A stretch of 64,000 nt of DNA from Xenopus tropicalis. Taxonomy: Eukaryota > Chordata > Amphibia > Anura > Pipidae. The position numbers were made by a program, and so were the translations under genes. The notes below the pieces were generated by a model. The model worked only from the letters and a program-made list of their open reading frames with translations. It was not told where the DNA came from and searched no databases. Positions 1 through 11,622 of the stretch are shown piece after piece; within the stretch, counting starts at the first letter, position 1, and each line of letters opens with the position of its first letter. Location of the stretch: positions 92,396,404 to 92,460,403 of the forward strand of contig NC_030678.2 of the NCBI RefSeq assembly GCF_000004195.4, in the 5' to 3' direction.

Positions 1-251
1 CACATCTTAGTTTCCCAGGTGCCCTCATTCATGTGACTTGTGCTCTGATAAACTTCAGTCACACTTTACTGCTGCACTGTTTAATGTAAGCTGGATTGCT
101 ATCACCCCCCTCCCAGCTGCTGATTAGCAGAACAATGGGAAGGTAGCCAGATAACAGCTCCCTGACAGTTGCATTTTTAATAATGCTCCCTATGCGAATA
201 GCACTTAATAGTAAAACAGCCAAGTCCGGTTTCATGACTTCTTTAGTTACA
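1..251 (-). mobile_element. T2-type palindromic MITE, left part (cut by window edge)
   Basis: Non-autonomous DNA transposon fragment with no coding capacity. It matches, in inverted orientation, the element at 35011-35330: both share the GTGACTTGTGCTCTGATAAA-like core, the G/C homopolymer next to a GATATCA/TGATATC-like motif, and the AACAATGGGAAGGTAGCCAG segment. The element runs off the left edge of the window. It is interrupted at 252 by a second TTAA-flanked element and resumes at 634. Class assignment rests on recognition of the Xenopus T2 family, not on a search. Confidence 0.7.
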
Positions 252-633
252 TTAAAGGAACAGTAACTGGTAAACTGCACTGGTAAAAGTTGTGTGTTTA
301 CTTCAGAAAGTCTACTATCATTTATATAAATAAGCTGCTGTGTAGCCATGGGGGCAGCCATTCAAAGGAGAAAAGGCACAGGCACATAGCAGATAACCGA
401 TAAAACACTATTGTATTCTACAATAATAAGTCTGTTATCTGCTATGTAACCTGTGCCTTTTCTCCTTTTTTCCAGCTTGAATGGCTGCCCCCGTGGCTAC
501 ACAGCAGCTTATTATATAAATTATAGTAGTGTTACTGTAGCAAACACACAAATTTTACCAGTGCAGGGCAACAGTGCATTATATTTTTATTACTTTAAAG
601 TTCTTTTATTTTTTGGTGTTACTGTTCCTTTAA
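252..633. mobile_element. T2-type MITE, nested, TTAA target duplication
   Basis: Foldback element of about 380 bp bounded by TTAA at both ends. The left terminus reads TTAAAGGAACAGTAAC and the right terminus is its inverse, GTTACTGTTCCTTTAA. The two arms are inverse copies of each other around an AT-rich centre near 410-430 (AAAGGAGAAAAGGCACAGG against CCTGTGCCTTTTCTCCTTT). TTAAAGGRR ends with TTAA duplications are the hallmark of Xenopus T2 MITEs. It encodes no protein, and the small open frames over it are by-products of the palindrome. Compared with its sister at 47473-47897, the left arm lacks about 50 bp just inside the terminus. Confidence 0.88.
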
Positions 634-725
634 GTAGGAGAAACAATAGGTTGTCTGAAGCAGTTCTAATGAAAGCTCAGACTCAGGCACAATGCACTGA
701 GAAGGCTGTTTACACACCAATATTA
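634..725 (-). mobile_element. T2-type palindromic MITE, right part of the interrupted host element
   Basis: Sequence resumes after the nested element with GTAGGAGAAACAATAGG and a run rich in CAGACT/CAGGCACA motifs. This fits the interior of the long T2-type element whose other part is at 1-251. The right boundary is not sharp because no terminal TTAAAGG repeat is visible here. Confidence 0.5.
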
Positions 726-1875
726 CAGATAAAAAATATATTTATTGGTTCAAGAATAAAATTTTAAATGGTAGAAAGAATTATTTTTTAACATGAACGG
801 TATAATATAGGAATAAAATCTATACCATAAAAATCACGACAGAATTCCTTTAAATGCATCAGGTTGCATATTGGTAAAACTAGTCCAGCACTTGAAAACA
901 GCTGTAAAGTGCAGCAATTACAAATATTGAACAAAAATTTGAAATATGCAGATATGGCCTTCAATTAGTGTAAAATATTGGTAATACATCAATAAAAGCT
1001 AACTGCAGATTGGTTTCTGGGTACAATTGGACACTGGCAAACATTGCCCATGTTTTTATATTAACCCTTAAATCTGCATGCCCCCACAAGCAAAGCACTG
1101 CAACAGCCTCAACCTTGGCTCAGAGGAGAAGGATGCAAGTAAAACTGGTTGTTTCCTTTTTCTCAGTGGAAATTTGTAGGGGTTATAATGCAAGGCACAA
1201 AATGCTAATCCATTTGGGCATGTATGTATTAATACAACCAATTACACATTCCAAGATATTTGAGTTCTTTAATTATCTGGTTCAAATCAGCTGGATTAGC
1301 AGAATTTAGGTCACTCAAGAATGTTTACAAAATGGCCAATATCTCTGAGCAGAAAATTATGAAACATCAGCCTTTGTCTACTATAATTTTGAGCTTTGGT
1401 CAGCCTAAATAAACAGTGCAATATAAAAAGAGGGGAAACAGTACTAAGTATTATAAGGCTTATGCCAATTAAGGCTGATTCTTGGCCTGCAATCAACCCC
1501 CATGCTAACATCAGCACCCAGAGTCAATGCATCAGCCTCGGAGCAGATTTAAGCACCAAAATGCATACTAACATGTTTCAGCACTAAAATCCACTCTGTG
1601 TGCCTGCTCCTAGGCCAACACAGTGGTTTCAGATGCAGACATGAGAGGGCTGATACTTCTGTAGTGGTTGTTTCTAAGCTTGTTTATCCACACTTTGTTT
1701 TGTTTTTTTTATTCTATATTTCTTATAAGCTTTTGTCCTTTTTGCACTCAATTAGTACTTAGATCTTTTAAAGTCTTAATTCAAGTTTACATTTATAAGG
1801 ATAATAATGTCTTTCCTGGAATGGATATAGTATAAATATCCCAAGGATACATGCATTACAAAGGAGAAGGTCTGT
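726..1875. other. AT-rich DNA, no gene or repeat recognised
   Basis: The longest open frames are near-random in composition and lack splice context. Nothing else is supported here. Confidence 0.6.
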
Positions 1876-2170
1876 TAAATGGCGGCAAACTGGCCAGCTG
1901 GGAAAAACCCCTTAAGACAAAAGCAGAATAGACTATTTAAAACCCTGCTCAGCCAGTTAACGGATTCGCAGTCTCATCTAGGTAAAGTGAGTTAGCTGTC
2001 GCTACAGTTCGCACCTCAAGCTGTGCCATCTCACACCACTGACCCCTCTATGGCGACATAATTCTCAAGATGAAGAGAGGATTATCTCTCTAAGAGCCTT
2101 ACATGTGTCATGCAGGGTCGGGTGCCAACTCCAACGTAATTTAGTAGTTAAGAGTATTGGTAACTAGACA
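1876..2170. other. Compositionally distinct block, unassigned
   Basis: This roughly 300-bp block has more G+C and more CpG than its AT-rich surroundings (for example GGATTCGCAG, TGTCGCTACAG, GGCGACATAA, GGGTCGGGTGCC). It begins AATGGCGGCAAACTGG and contains a TATTTAAAACC stretch near 1937. It has no open frame of note and no inverted termini. It could be an old LTR or retroposon fragment or a regulatory element. I do not recognise a family. Confidence 0.35.
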
Positions 2171-5085
2171 GATGCCTTGATGATGAAGAAACAAGCAGAC
2201 TGTCAGCAATTAACATCAGTAAAAATAATAGTAACACTGCAGGAAAAACTGTAGAAAAATCTATTATGCACTGTATTATTAGCAGCAGATCCCACTATAA
2301 CTTATACAGTGAAATCCATTAAAAACATTCCGATAAACGTTTTGTGTAATTTTTGTAATTGATGCCGTTTTTATTTACATATAGCCTATATACATACATA
2401 CATATAAATGCATGTATTTGCATGTCATCAAGGACATTTGTAAATCCCTCAATAAAGTCATAAGTAATTATTTATGATGCTTATACAGATGTGATTGTCA
2501 TCCCAAATTGTGGTTGCATTGAATCATTCCTGTGTGCCATTAGCAGCAACTTTCCCATTGTCTACAATGCAAAGCTTTTCATAATGATGATGCTTGCGTT
2601 TTGCTTGTTCCCAGCACAGTACCTAACACAGCACCCCATTACCCCTAGGCTTATGTCAGCTGATGGGAGCTGCTGTAAGGTTAACATGTTTGCACAATTG
2701 TTACACAAGAACAAATCTGTCTATGTTTTAAAATGGCAATTGCTCCAATTTTTGCATACAATTTCATCAACATCCAATAAGAGACAATCTGCACTAATAC
2801 TCAACATTTTGTCATCTCAATATTGTCTTCATGGTGAATGACTTTGTGATAAATGGATAATGGCACAAATGCTGTTTGTCACTGCAAAAATCAAGACAAA
2901 ATTACAAGAATGTGTGCAAAGCCCTTCCTCTTAGTGAGTAAGGGCCGTAATAACAAATTCCCAGAAAAGTCTTTGCATTGTATTCTGAGTTAAGGTAGCC
3001 ATAAACAGTATGGATTGGCTGAACCATCAAGTGAACCATCAGCCTGAATGGCTGGATACTGTCCCATAGCATTAAGATGTTTGCTTGGCCAATGTAACAA
3101 ACAGCAGTAAAAGGCAAATGTGTCCCTGTCATTTCTGGGTTTGCTGATGCCTTATCCACACATCAGTGCAGATCCACACAGAATAGAGGCTGAAATGCAA
3201 CCACAACTAGTTCACAGAACCTTAACTGTGGTGGTTTATTGTTGTTGCATCAATGAAACGGATGTTATAGAAGTCACAGAATGAGTAATAGTACAAACAA
3301 GTAAAACAAACCCTGCAATAAAATAAATATATCCAAAATAACAGAGATTATGTGGCACGTCTTAGATATATATAGGAGAAATGAGGTTCGGTAAAGAGTT
3401 ATAGCAGATATTAAGATAAAGACACGGGTCAGAAAAATATAAGTTCCAGTAAGTTGGAGGGGTGTATATGCTGTTAAAGATAAAAAGATTAGTGCATACA
3501 CGCCTTAGTGACAATTATTATGCTACATATAAATGACTGGTCAAGAGGTATTTCTATTGAAAGCATTAATTTAGCATCAGTGCCCAAGTTTAGCCCTAAC
3601 TGTTACATGGAAGATGTATCATCATAAGACTAAAATTGCATCTCTGAAGGTTTCCTTGGAACGGCATGAAGGTTAAGTGACAATAAGTCTCTTATAGTGT
3701 ATCGAGGGTAATGCCTTTTCATTGTTTATTTTTTTTTTCTTTTTGGCAGCCATAACTGAATTGTTGCTGTCTTATAAAAGAGACAATGGATGACCTGTTC
3801 ATCAGGCATCACAAGTCTTACCATAAGACATCGCTCTAAACAATTCTCTGCTGAGTTTTACGTCATGGCGTGCAAACTTTGTTACTCTAGTTAGAATCGC
3901 GTGCTGAGCAACAGAAGAAGAGAAAGAACAGATATGAATGGCAACAGAATCAGCCTTATCAGTGGGGGTCACATAAAGGTTACTAGGAGGGTCACACTGT
4001 GAAGAGCTCTAGGGTCTGTGGTGAAGATGCCTTTACAGCTAAAATTAGCTTCCCAAAGGAAGGTTTGAGATCAAATTGTCATTATTATCTTTCTTGGCCC
4101 TCTTGGTCTTTCTGCGATAAAGGCCTTGCCACTATTCTATTAGCTGTCTTCTATACCCTACACTGAACAGAGCAGCAGATTTGGTGTTAGCCTTTGTGAG
4201 AAGCATGTAGTCTTTAGTAAGTGCCACGGTATCCACAAAATAGCTGTAGAATACACACTATTAAAGTTCTACTTCATTTTAAGTTGATTTTTTTGCAAAC
4301 AAATGTTTTTTCTGTAAGGGCTGTTCCAATGTAAAAGAGCTACGTCAAGGGGTGGGGGAAGAGGGGGCAGCTTTGGAGCCCTATAAGGCTTGAGACAGCC
4401 CTCAAACAGCAGCAGCCACTCAAGCACCCCTGTCTGCTGGACTGTACTAGCAGTAAAAATATGTTCTAAATTTGATTACGCTCTTCAGAGGCAGGGATGG
4501 GTGGGCAAAAACATTTCTAAAGTTTACTGGATAGATAATTCTAGTTAGTGATCCATCTAATTCATCTAATTCTTAACCTATAGGTCAGGAGCCAAAAAAT
4601 GGGCCACATGCTGTTTAGAGTAGATCCCTGGAAAGTTACTTCCTACAACAGAAAATAGTAGTTTAAATGAGGTGAATAATTGGTTATAAACCAACTTTTC
4701 GGCTATAAAGCAGATTCATCTTTTTAACTGGGGTCCTTTAAGAAAGAAGTGAAGAAATGCTAATCTAATTCAATCCTGCTTAATTGCCTGGTTAAGACAC
4801 CTCTAACACCTCGCATGTTTGTTTGTGTTATGCAATGTGGTTCCATGTTACAATATTCCTTTTTAAATATAAAGAAATTGTGACCTTTGAGAATTTATAT
4901 TACGAGCATTTTAGGATCTGCTTAGAGGGGGGTTATTTTTCGGCACAAAAACAAGGACTTTTTAAATAACAACTATTATTTCATAATAGTTAGATTGCTA
5001 AATAATCCCAGGTTTACAAAAGCTAAATTCATAGAAGGAAAAAATTGTTCATGTGAAGGAAGCCTCGCTTGCATAGTGCATAGTT
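2171..5085. other. AT-rich DNA, no gene or repeat recognised
   Basis: Apart from short homopolymers and a purine-rich run near 4350-4377 (GGGGTGGGGGAAGAGGGGGC), I see no mobile-element termini, coding bias or RNA gene signals. Confidence 0.55.
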
Positions 5086-5169
5086 GCCATTAACATCTTC
5101 ATCAAATTCCCCAACGTATGCCCTTAAGCCATTAACATCTTCATCAAATTCCCCAACGTGTGCCCTTAT
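5086..5169 (+). repeat. Two-copy 42-bp direct tandem repeat
   Basis: The 42-bp unit starting GCCATTAACATCTTCATC occurs at 5086-5127 and again immediately at 5128-5169. There is one internal substitution (CGTATG against CGTGTG) and a difference at the last bases. Near identity implies a recent local duplication. Confidence 0.92.
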
Positions 5170-5893
5170 TAACACGAACAACCACTAATTACATCAGAAG
5201 GCAAAATACTATTTCTATTATTGGTAATCTGTATACATATCATTTTATTTCTCTATGTTAAACATGTATATACTGTATTTACCTTGTTTTTTTTCTCCTC
5301 TTTTTCTAAATCCTGGGTATTTTTCACTGTGTATGTGTGCATATCTAGTGATATGATGACACTCTACATACTACATACCAAGTTGATTAATATTCAGGCT
5401 AACAAATATGCTTTTTATATCACCCTTTGTGCTTTCAGAAGCTGTGTCCCATTGCTGAGTATGTTATCCCTTGCTGTAAATCCGCCTTGATCTGGAGATG
5501 ATGTCTTAGGGGGTGAAAAAGATTAATAAGGAATCGCTCGTATGGCTTTAGAATAGCTAAGGATCTTAACCCATTTAACCTCTACTAAAACATACAATCA
5601 GCTCAAGAGAAGTTGGAGGAAACTCATTTCAAAGACTTCAGGCGACACTTTTTAGGTCACATTCACAAAGCTCATTAGAATGAAGTCTGTTACTGGATTG
5701 CAGTAGATTTTCCAGAGCTGAAAGGAAAACCTTCTTTCCCAATTTAAAAGAGGGAGAGTAAAATAAAAAAAAGTGTCAATATATTATATAATAAAGTACA
5801 GTGATAATACAACATAATAATGATGCTGCGTCTGTTGATCTCGGGGGTAAATGGAAAAATATTAACTGTTTATGCTTCATAAGCTTTCAATAA

Positions 5894-5926
<33 letters not shown>

Positions 5927-6801
5927 GCTTCTGCCCTTATAGAAATCCTTAAAGTGGATGATGGAATACATCTAAGTGTGTGTCTATACCAACTGCAGCA
6001 TTCTAAACATTACGTAAAGGGGTTAGAGCTCTGCATGTCGAATACTGAGCAATCTGATTCTTTTCACATTATAATTGATCTGGAAGAGAAGGTATCATTT
6101 AGACATATGTGCTATTGATTTTTTCAGCCCCGTCAGTTTCATAACATTCTTTGCTTTTACTCAAATGTAAAAGAGTATTTAGAGAGCAGACATAGTGCAT
6201 AGGAAAACGCTGACAGACTTATTAGTAAAGACAGCAAAGAAGGGAAGGGAGAAAATGACTGCCTTTATATATTTATCTACTAGCTAACGTAGATTTTCTT
6301 CAAATTTAATTTACAACTATAATTTTTTTTTTAAAAATCTAAAAATATAAATAATATATCCTAGATACTGGAAATGATTAAATAACCAATAAAACTATAG
6401 TAAAACATTTTTTTCTTACAAATAAACTTTCTAGGAGTCCATTCAGCACATACATGTTAACTATTTCCTGCAACACATCCTATTTTATTTGAGAATGGTT
6501 TTCATTCAAGAGTTCCATAGAGAGCCATGAATGTCACTGCAGCCCTGTTTATCTCCCAAGTTATGGACTAAAACCAGTGCCTTTCGCAAATTATTTGTTT
6601 GTTTTGTTTGTTTTGCCCAACAAAAGAAAGGGGATTGATCAATTCACATTCCCTGGTCCCCTGTTTCACTAGTAACTCAGTATCTGTTGCAAGTGCATAT
6701 ACTTTCAAAAACAGGGGTTTTTAGTTACAAAGTTATGATTATAAAATTGACAAGCCACCATACTAAGTCAAGGTAAACCCCATATGATGGTCCTATTGTC
6801 C
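5170..6801. repeat. AT-rich DNA holding a (TA)n microsatellite at about 5899-5926
   Basis: The only clear structure is the perfect TA run of about 13 units at 5899-5926, preceded by ATAAATATAAA. Elsewhere there are A/T homopolymers (near 6325) and TTTG runs (near 6595-6613). No coding frame or mobile-element ends are recognised. Confidence 0.7.
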
Positions 6802-6860
6802 TGTTTCAACTTGAATGGCTGCCCCCATGGCAACTTAGCAGCCTTGTTATTTAAACTATA
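6802..6860 (+). mobile_element. Fragment of T2-type MITE arm
   Basis: A short piece reading TTGAATGGCTGCCCCCATGG matches the right arm of the elements at 252-633 and 47473-47897 (TTGAATGGCTGCCCCCGTGG), followed by a diverged CAGC...TTATTTAAACTATA. Termini are missing, so it is a remnant. Confidence 0.65.
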
Positions 6861-6893
6861 TTTGAGCCTCTGAAGCAAAAGTGTAGTTTATTA

Positions 6894-6942
6894 TGTACAT
6901 AATAATTGTTTGCAGTTCCAGTGTACATAATAATTGTTTGCA
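6894..6942 (+). repeat. 21-bp direct repeat, period 28
   Basis: The 20-bp stretch TGTACATAATAATTGTTTGC plus one further A is present at 6894-6914 and 6922-6942, separated by 7 bp. Confidence 0.85.
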
Positions 6943-7312
6943 CATATACATGTAGATTGTTAGAAATATAAATGCCCACCAACAAATGCCCTATAAGGAA
7001 AAATAGTATATGCTTTAGCCGCACAGGATAATTTTTGCAACACATAAAAAAGTACTATAAATACTGATATTGACATTTAAAAGAGACACATATGCATCAA
7101 CATCAATCCTTCACTTACGTAATTTAGCTTTGAGCTTTGCACTAAGCCAGAGATGAGCAAGAAATCCTGAAGCCATTTCTGATATGTCTTTATCACTCTA
7201 TTCACACTATACAACATGTCATTGTTTTACAGACTACTTAAAATTATAGCCCTTTTTCATTGTAATGAATTCTTTTATATAGCATGTTTATAGTGTTAAA
7301 TGCATACAACAT

Positions 7313-7560
7313 TAATAGGGCAGTTCACCTTAAAAATGATATGATTAAACTTCAAAGGGCATAGAATTCTACTGCTACCTGGATGCTAGGAATTTATTAC
7401 CCTAGCAAACAGCCTGTCAGAATAAGTGATCAGTAATAGTGGTCATTTCATTTCTTTGGTTGCTAAGGCAGTGATCCCAACAATTTGTAAGCATTTTTAA
7501 TTGTAAGCTTGAACCAAAGCAGTATAGGATAGCAAATGATTTTTTTAAAAAGTTGACAAA
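7313..7560 (+). mobile_element. Degraded T2-family MITE (TAGCAAC-type)
   Basis: Begins ATTAATAGGGCAGTTCACCTT, a decayed form of the TTAAAGG-GCAGTTCACCTT terminus, and carries the TTACCCTAGCAA and GGTTGCTAAGG motifs seen in 50025-50435 and 57495-57850. The right end is not recognisable. No coding capacity. Confidence 0.55.
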
Positions 7561-7614
7561 ATAATGAATACCAACCCGGAGGGACTTATACCTACAGACA
7601 CTAATGCAGTAAAT

Positions 7615-7912
7615 ACAGGTATGAGACCTGTTATGCAAAATAATCAGGACCTGGGGTTTTCCAGATAAGGGGGTCTTTCTGTAATTTGGAAAAAATAATC
7701 TAAACCTTAAATAAACCCAACAGGATTGCTTTGCATCTAATAAGGATTAATTACATCTTAACTGGGAACAAGTAAAAGGTACTGTTTTATAGTTACAGAG
7801 AAAAAGGAAATTTTGAATTATTTGCTTAAAACTGAGTCTATGGGAAGCGACCTTCCCGTAATTCGTGGCTCTTCTGGATAACGGGTTTCCGGATAATGAA
7901 TCCTATACCTGT
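7615..7912. mobile_element. ACAGGTAT-type MITE, complete
   Basis: Foldback element of 298 bp with inverted ends ACAGGTATGAGACCTGTTAT and, at the right, ATAATGAATCCTATACCTGT. Inner arms show TTTTCCAGATAAGGGGGTC against CTTCTGGATAACGGGTTTCC. This is a very abundant Xenopus dispersed element, and I recognise further copies at 10968, 18156, 38000 and 39606 in this window. The superfamily is left open because the target duplication is not clear. Confidence 0.85.
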
Positions 7913-8057
7913 ACTTGTGTTCTACTCCATATAATGAGCTGATAGAGTAATGCAGCTCGGTCTTACCCTAAAGGAAACATTTGTGCTTCCAGAAGGTTAG
8001 TACACTGTATAATGAAGGTCTCTCTTTTTTTTGTAACACCATGACTGTGGCAGGTGG

Positions 8058-8261
8058 TCAAAACACAAAACCACTTTCTCCCAGTGCAATACACACAGAT
8101 GGTGTCTCTTTAGGGAATGCAATTACTCCATTTTCTAGTATATCTAACTGTTGTCTAACTGTAATAATGGAGGCAACAGGAATGTTGAGAAAGACATGTT
8201 CCAGTGACTCTTCCATTATATCATTTTCCAAAGCTTTAATATCCAAGGTCAGTAGAGATCT
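8058..8261 (-). pseudogene. Coding-like fragment, C-terminal segment of an unrecognised protein
   Basis: On the minus strand a frame is open from 8261 down to a TGA at 8058-8060, about 67 codons. Its composition is unusually protein-like: acidic and hydrophobic residues alternate (for example ALENDIMEESLEHVFLNIP) and codons favour purine-first, pyrimidine-last use. The frame is closed upstream by TAA at 8262-8264, directly beside an AAAG that could be a weak acceptor, so it could be a last exon or a retrocopy remnant. I do not recognise the family. The complementary strand also has an open frame across it, which weakens the case. Confidence 0.3.
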
Positions 8262-8264
8262 TTA

Positions 8265-9835
8265 ATAGAATTACAGTCTTTTAAGGGATGGCTGATGGCC
8301 CCCGATTAACAAGATGAAGATGTTTTGTCTCACTGTCAGTATGACAAGGCACCTCAAATTTTGTTTCTATGAGAAAGAGCAATATCACTGTTTGTACTGA
8401 GTTATTGCAGATTGCCAACTTCACATTTAAAACTTTGCTCTATCACCAAGACGAAATGCCTTCTAAATGTATCTCCTAGATCCATACTCACACAATCAAT
8501 ACATCTGACATGTTATTTAATTACGACTCTCAATGACACAGACACTATGAAACTAGTGTCAACATTCTGACAGTGGAATAAATACATAGATGTAATTATT
8601 CCTTCTAAGCATCCCAGATGAATTGTAATGTATCAAGCCAGACTGCAAATCCGAGTTCTAAGGTTTCCTTAATGTGATAGAGTTTGATGTAGGGGTGTCA
8701 CATAACCAATATTTTGCTGTTTTATTAGAATAAAAAGCTCTCTGGGGGTTTCAAGTTCAAATGGTCGAAGTAAGCCTTGCTCCTTCTGGTCACTGCAGTT
8801 CGAAATAAAAGGATAAATGCTGATACAGTCAGGGCTAAATTATTGTTGAAGGTCCCATTATAAATCCAGGACAGAATATTGACGGCCAATTCTTTGTACT
8901 CAAAAAAAATGAAACAAAGCAGCAGTATGGTCCTTACAGGAAAAGACATCACAGTAGGTTTAAAAAGTCATTATATTCATTTTTCTTGATGTCAAATATC
9001 GTCAGAATGACTTTCACAGGGACATACCGAAAAACAATTTGTGGAACAATGTGTACTACTATCCTGTGACAAAATATGTACGGTATCTCTTTATTTTCCA
9101 GTACTTACTAGTAACTAATGTATTACTATTCATTTTTGCATTTTAATAAAAGATTGTTCTTTTAATTATTATTAGTCAGATATTTGTACAATTTTGCTAT
9201 TTTACTATAATGACCATTTGGCCTGCAGAAAGAGCAGCACATTTTGAACCAGCCCCCAAACCGCATTGTGGTTTTGCGGGAACCTACTGAGGACAGCCCC
9301 TTTAGTTATGCCAATATGACAGACAGTACTGCACAATTTCAAGAGGGCTACCCTCCACACACACTCACTAGCAACTGGCTCATCAGTGGGAGATCTCTTA
9401 TGCTGAGAGTTATTTTGCACTCCCCTACCTTAATCAGCCACAATTTCTGTTAAAATGATGAACTCTACCTCGTGGTTGCTCTTTGATTATGACTTTTTAA
9501 CCCCTTTCATGAGGCATTTTTTTTTTTTTGTGCTAAAAGATGCTCATTTTTTCTATTCATGAAGCCCCCTCAGGTCCTAAGTTTAGAACATGCCAACTGG
9601 TGCATCGGAATTGTTTCTTTACAATTACTCTGCTCATGAATGAATAATAACCTTTTTGTTATTGTAGCCAGTGTACATTCCCTATACCATTTTTTTTTTT
9701 TATGGCATCAAAATAAATCATATAATTAAGCGGGATAATATCAAAAAAGCAGTGTAGAAGACTTGCTGAAAATAAGGTAAAAATGAAACATAAATCTAAA
9801 TTTATGTGATGCAGGGGGATAATATAAAAATAGAT
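8265..9835. other. Unique AT-rich DNA, no gene recognised
   Basis: Several 60-75 codon frames occur on both strands without splice signals or codon bias. The 8725-8952 minus-strand frame is hydrophobic but matches nothing I know. No mobile-element termini are seen. Confidence 0.5.
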
Positions 9836-10182
9836 TAAAGGTGGCCATACACGCAAGATCTGCTCACTTGGAAATCTTCTCCCGATATCCCCACCTACCG
9901 GTGGGCAATACTGGATTAATTTGGTCGTTTGGCCCTGGGGCCAAACAATCTGTTAAAACGATGGGAATAGGTGTCCATTGGTTCGTGGGCCGCATCAACG
10001 AGCCGATGCGGCCCCCGATCTGACTAAAAATCAAACCTGCCGACTGAGATATGGCCGATTTCAGGCCAGATGTCAGTCGGGCAGGCCCGTCGTTAGTGCC
10101 CATACATGGGCTGATAAGCTTCTAAATCTGTCTAAGGGACCGATATCGGCAGCTAGAATAGGCCCGTGTATGGCAACCTTTA
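9836..10182. mobile_element. AAGGTGGCCATACAC-type MITE
   Basis: Foldback element of about 345 bp. The left end reads TAAAGGTGGCCATACACGC and the right end reads GCCCGTGTATGGCAACCTTTA. The interior is GC- and CpG-rich and made of chained hairpins such as GGCCGCATCAACGAGCCGATGCGGCC and TTTGGCCCTGGGGCCAAA. This pattern is that of an abundant Xenopus MITE. Open frames through it on both strands are a consequence of the inverted repeats, not genes. Confidence 0.82.
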
Positions 10183-10967
10183 GGCATAGACAAAGGAAGC
10201 CATATCACTTTACCCCAAACAAACTGCATTTTTCCTGAAACAAAAAAGATTATCAATAGTTTAGAGTAAATATGGGTTCAGCTCTCTGAAAATATCACCC
10301 ACCCTAGGAAATGTCTCCCAACTCAACAAAGATTTCTACTATACCACTAGATATTCTCACTATATCAACATCTAATGACTTACAGTATAACTAACAATAT
10401 GATGTCATTTCTAACAAAGGTCAATGCTGGGATGCTCAAGCTCATTCTTTATTTACTCAGTAGAAGAGTTAACCTACTATTAACTATTACCAGGGACAAT
10501 TCTTTCCATGTGAAAAAAAAATATTCAAGAAAGACTTTCCCACAGACTGGCCATTTTAAGAATTTTTACTTGGCGCTTAAAATGTTTTACTCACTGTTCA
10601 AATCCACTTGGTAATACATTTTTGACAAACTTGTAACAACTTTGGCCACAGGATAAAATGGTGTCCATTACCTCAGAGCTGGCAAACACTTTTAAGCAAT
10701 AATAACTTAGGTGCAGGGTTTCCACTATTTTTCGATTACCTGCCTTCCTATATTTTTATATTTCTTAATTATTAATAACGTTGGCATCAAGCATCATTTT
10801 CACCTGCCAAGCTGGTAAAACACTGGCCAGAAGACAAGCCTACCAAGAGGGAAGCTTGAGAAATGCTATTTTAGTACCAGGAAAACATGCATTTATGTAA
10901 TCTAAGGAAACAGTTGCATGTTCAGAAAAGAAACCTTACATTTTTATTCCAGCTTTCAAAGGTATAT
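10183..10967. other. Unique AT-rich DNA, nothing recognised
   Basis: No element termini, coding bias or RNA gene signals seen. Confidence 0.5.
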
Positions 10968-11286
10968 ACAGGCATGGAATCCGTTATCCTGAAACCCGTA
11001 ATCCAAAAATCTCTGAATTATGGGAAGGCCATCTCCCATAGACTCCCCATTTAAATTTTTAAACATGATTTACTTTTTCTCAGCTATAACAAAACAGTAC
11101 CTTGTACTTGATTCCATCTCAGATGCAATGAATCCTTTTTGGAGCCAAAACAATTATACTCGGTTTATTTAACGTTTAAAATATTTTTTTAGTAGTCCTA
11201 AAGCATGAAAATTTAAATTACGAAAAGTCTCCTTATTCAGAAAAACCCAGGTCCCAAGCCTTCCAGATAGCAGGTTCTATACCTGT
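10968..11286. mobile_element. ACAGGTAT-type MITE, diverged complete copy
   Basis: Left end ACAGGCATGGAATCCGTTAT, right end CCAGATAGCAGGTTCTATACCTGT. The interior keeps the AACAAAACAGTACCTTGTAC and CAATGAATCC segments of the family in the orientation opposite to 7615-7912. It is more diverged than that copy, so it is older. Confidence 0.8.
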
Positions 11287-11420
11287 ACACACATTACAGT
11301 AACTGATTTCAATAAGAATAAACAAACAAAAAAATCCAACATTTCAATCACATCATTGTCATCTTCCTCAGGGAAAAGAAAACAAACAATACAAGTTTAT
11401 ATATATTTATATGTGTGTGT

Positions 11421-11622
11421 AGAATGAACACAGCACTCACAGGACTTAGCAAAAGTTCTGCACTTTATTTAGTGCAGAAAGAACGACATTTCGGTACCAA
11501 CTTCCGGAACTTTCTCAAGAAATGTCCAGGAGTTGGGACTTGAAACGTTGATTTTTCTGCACCACATAAAGGAAATTTTTTTTTGAACTTTTGCTACATC
11601 CTGTGAGTGCTGTGTCCATTCT
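11421..11622. mobile_element. TA-flanked foldback MITE
   Basis: About 200 bp with long inverted ends: GAATGAACACAGCACTCACAGG at the left and CCTGTGAGTGCTGTGTCCATTC at the right, both bordered by TA. The arms continue as GCAAAAGTTC against GAACTTTTGC. TA borders suggest a Tc1/mariner-type target duplication, but the family is inferred only. No protein is encoded. Confidence 0.78.
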
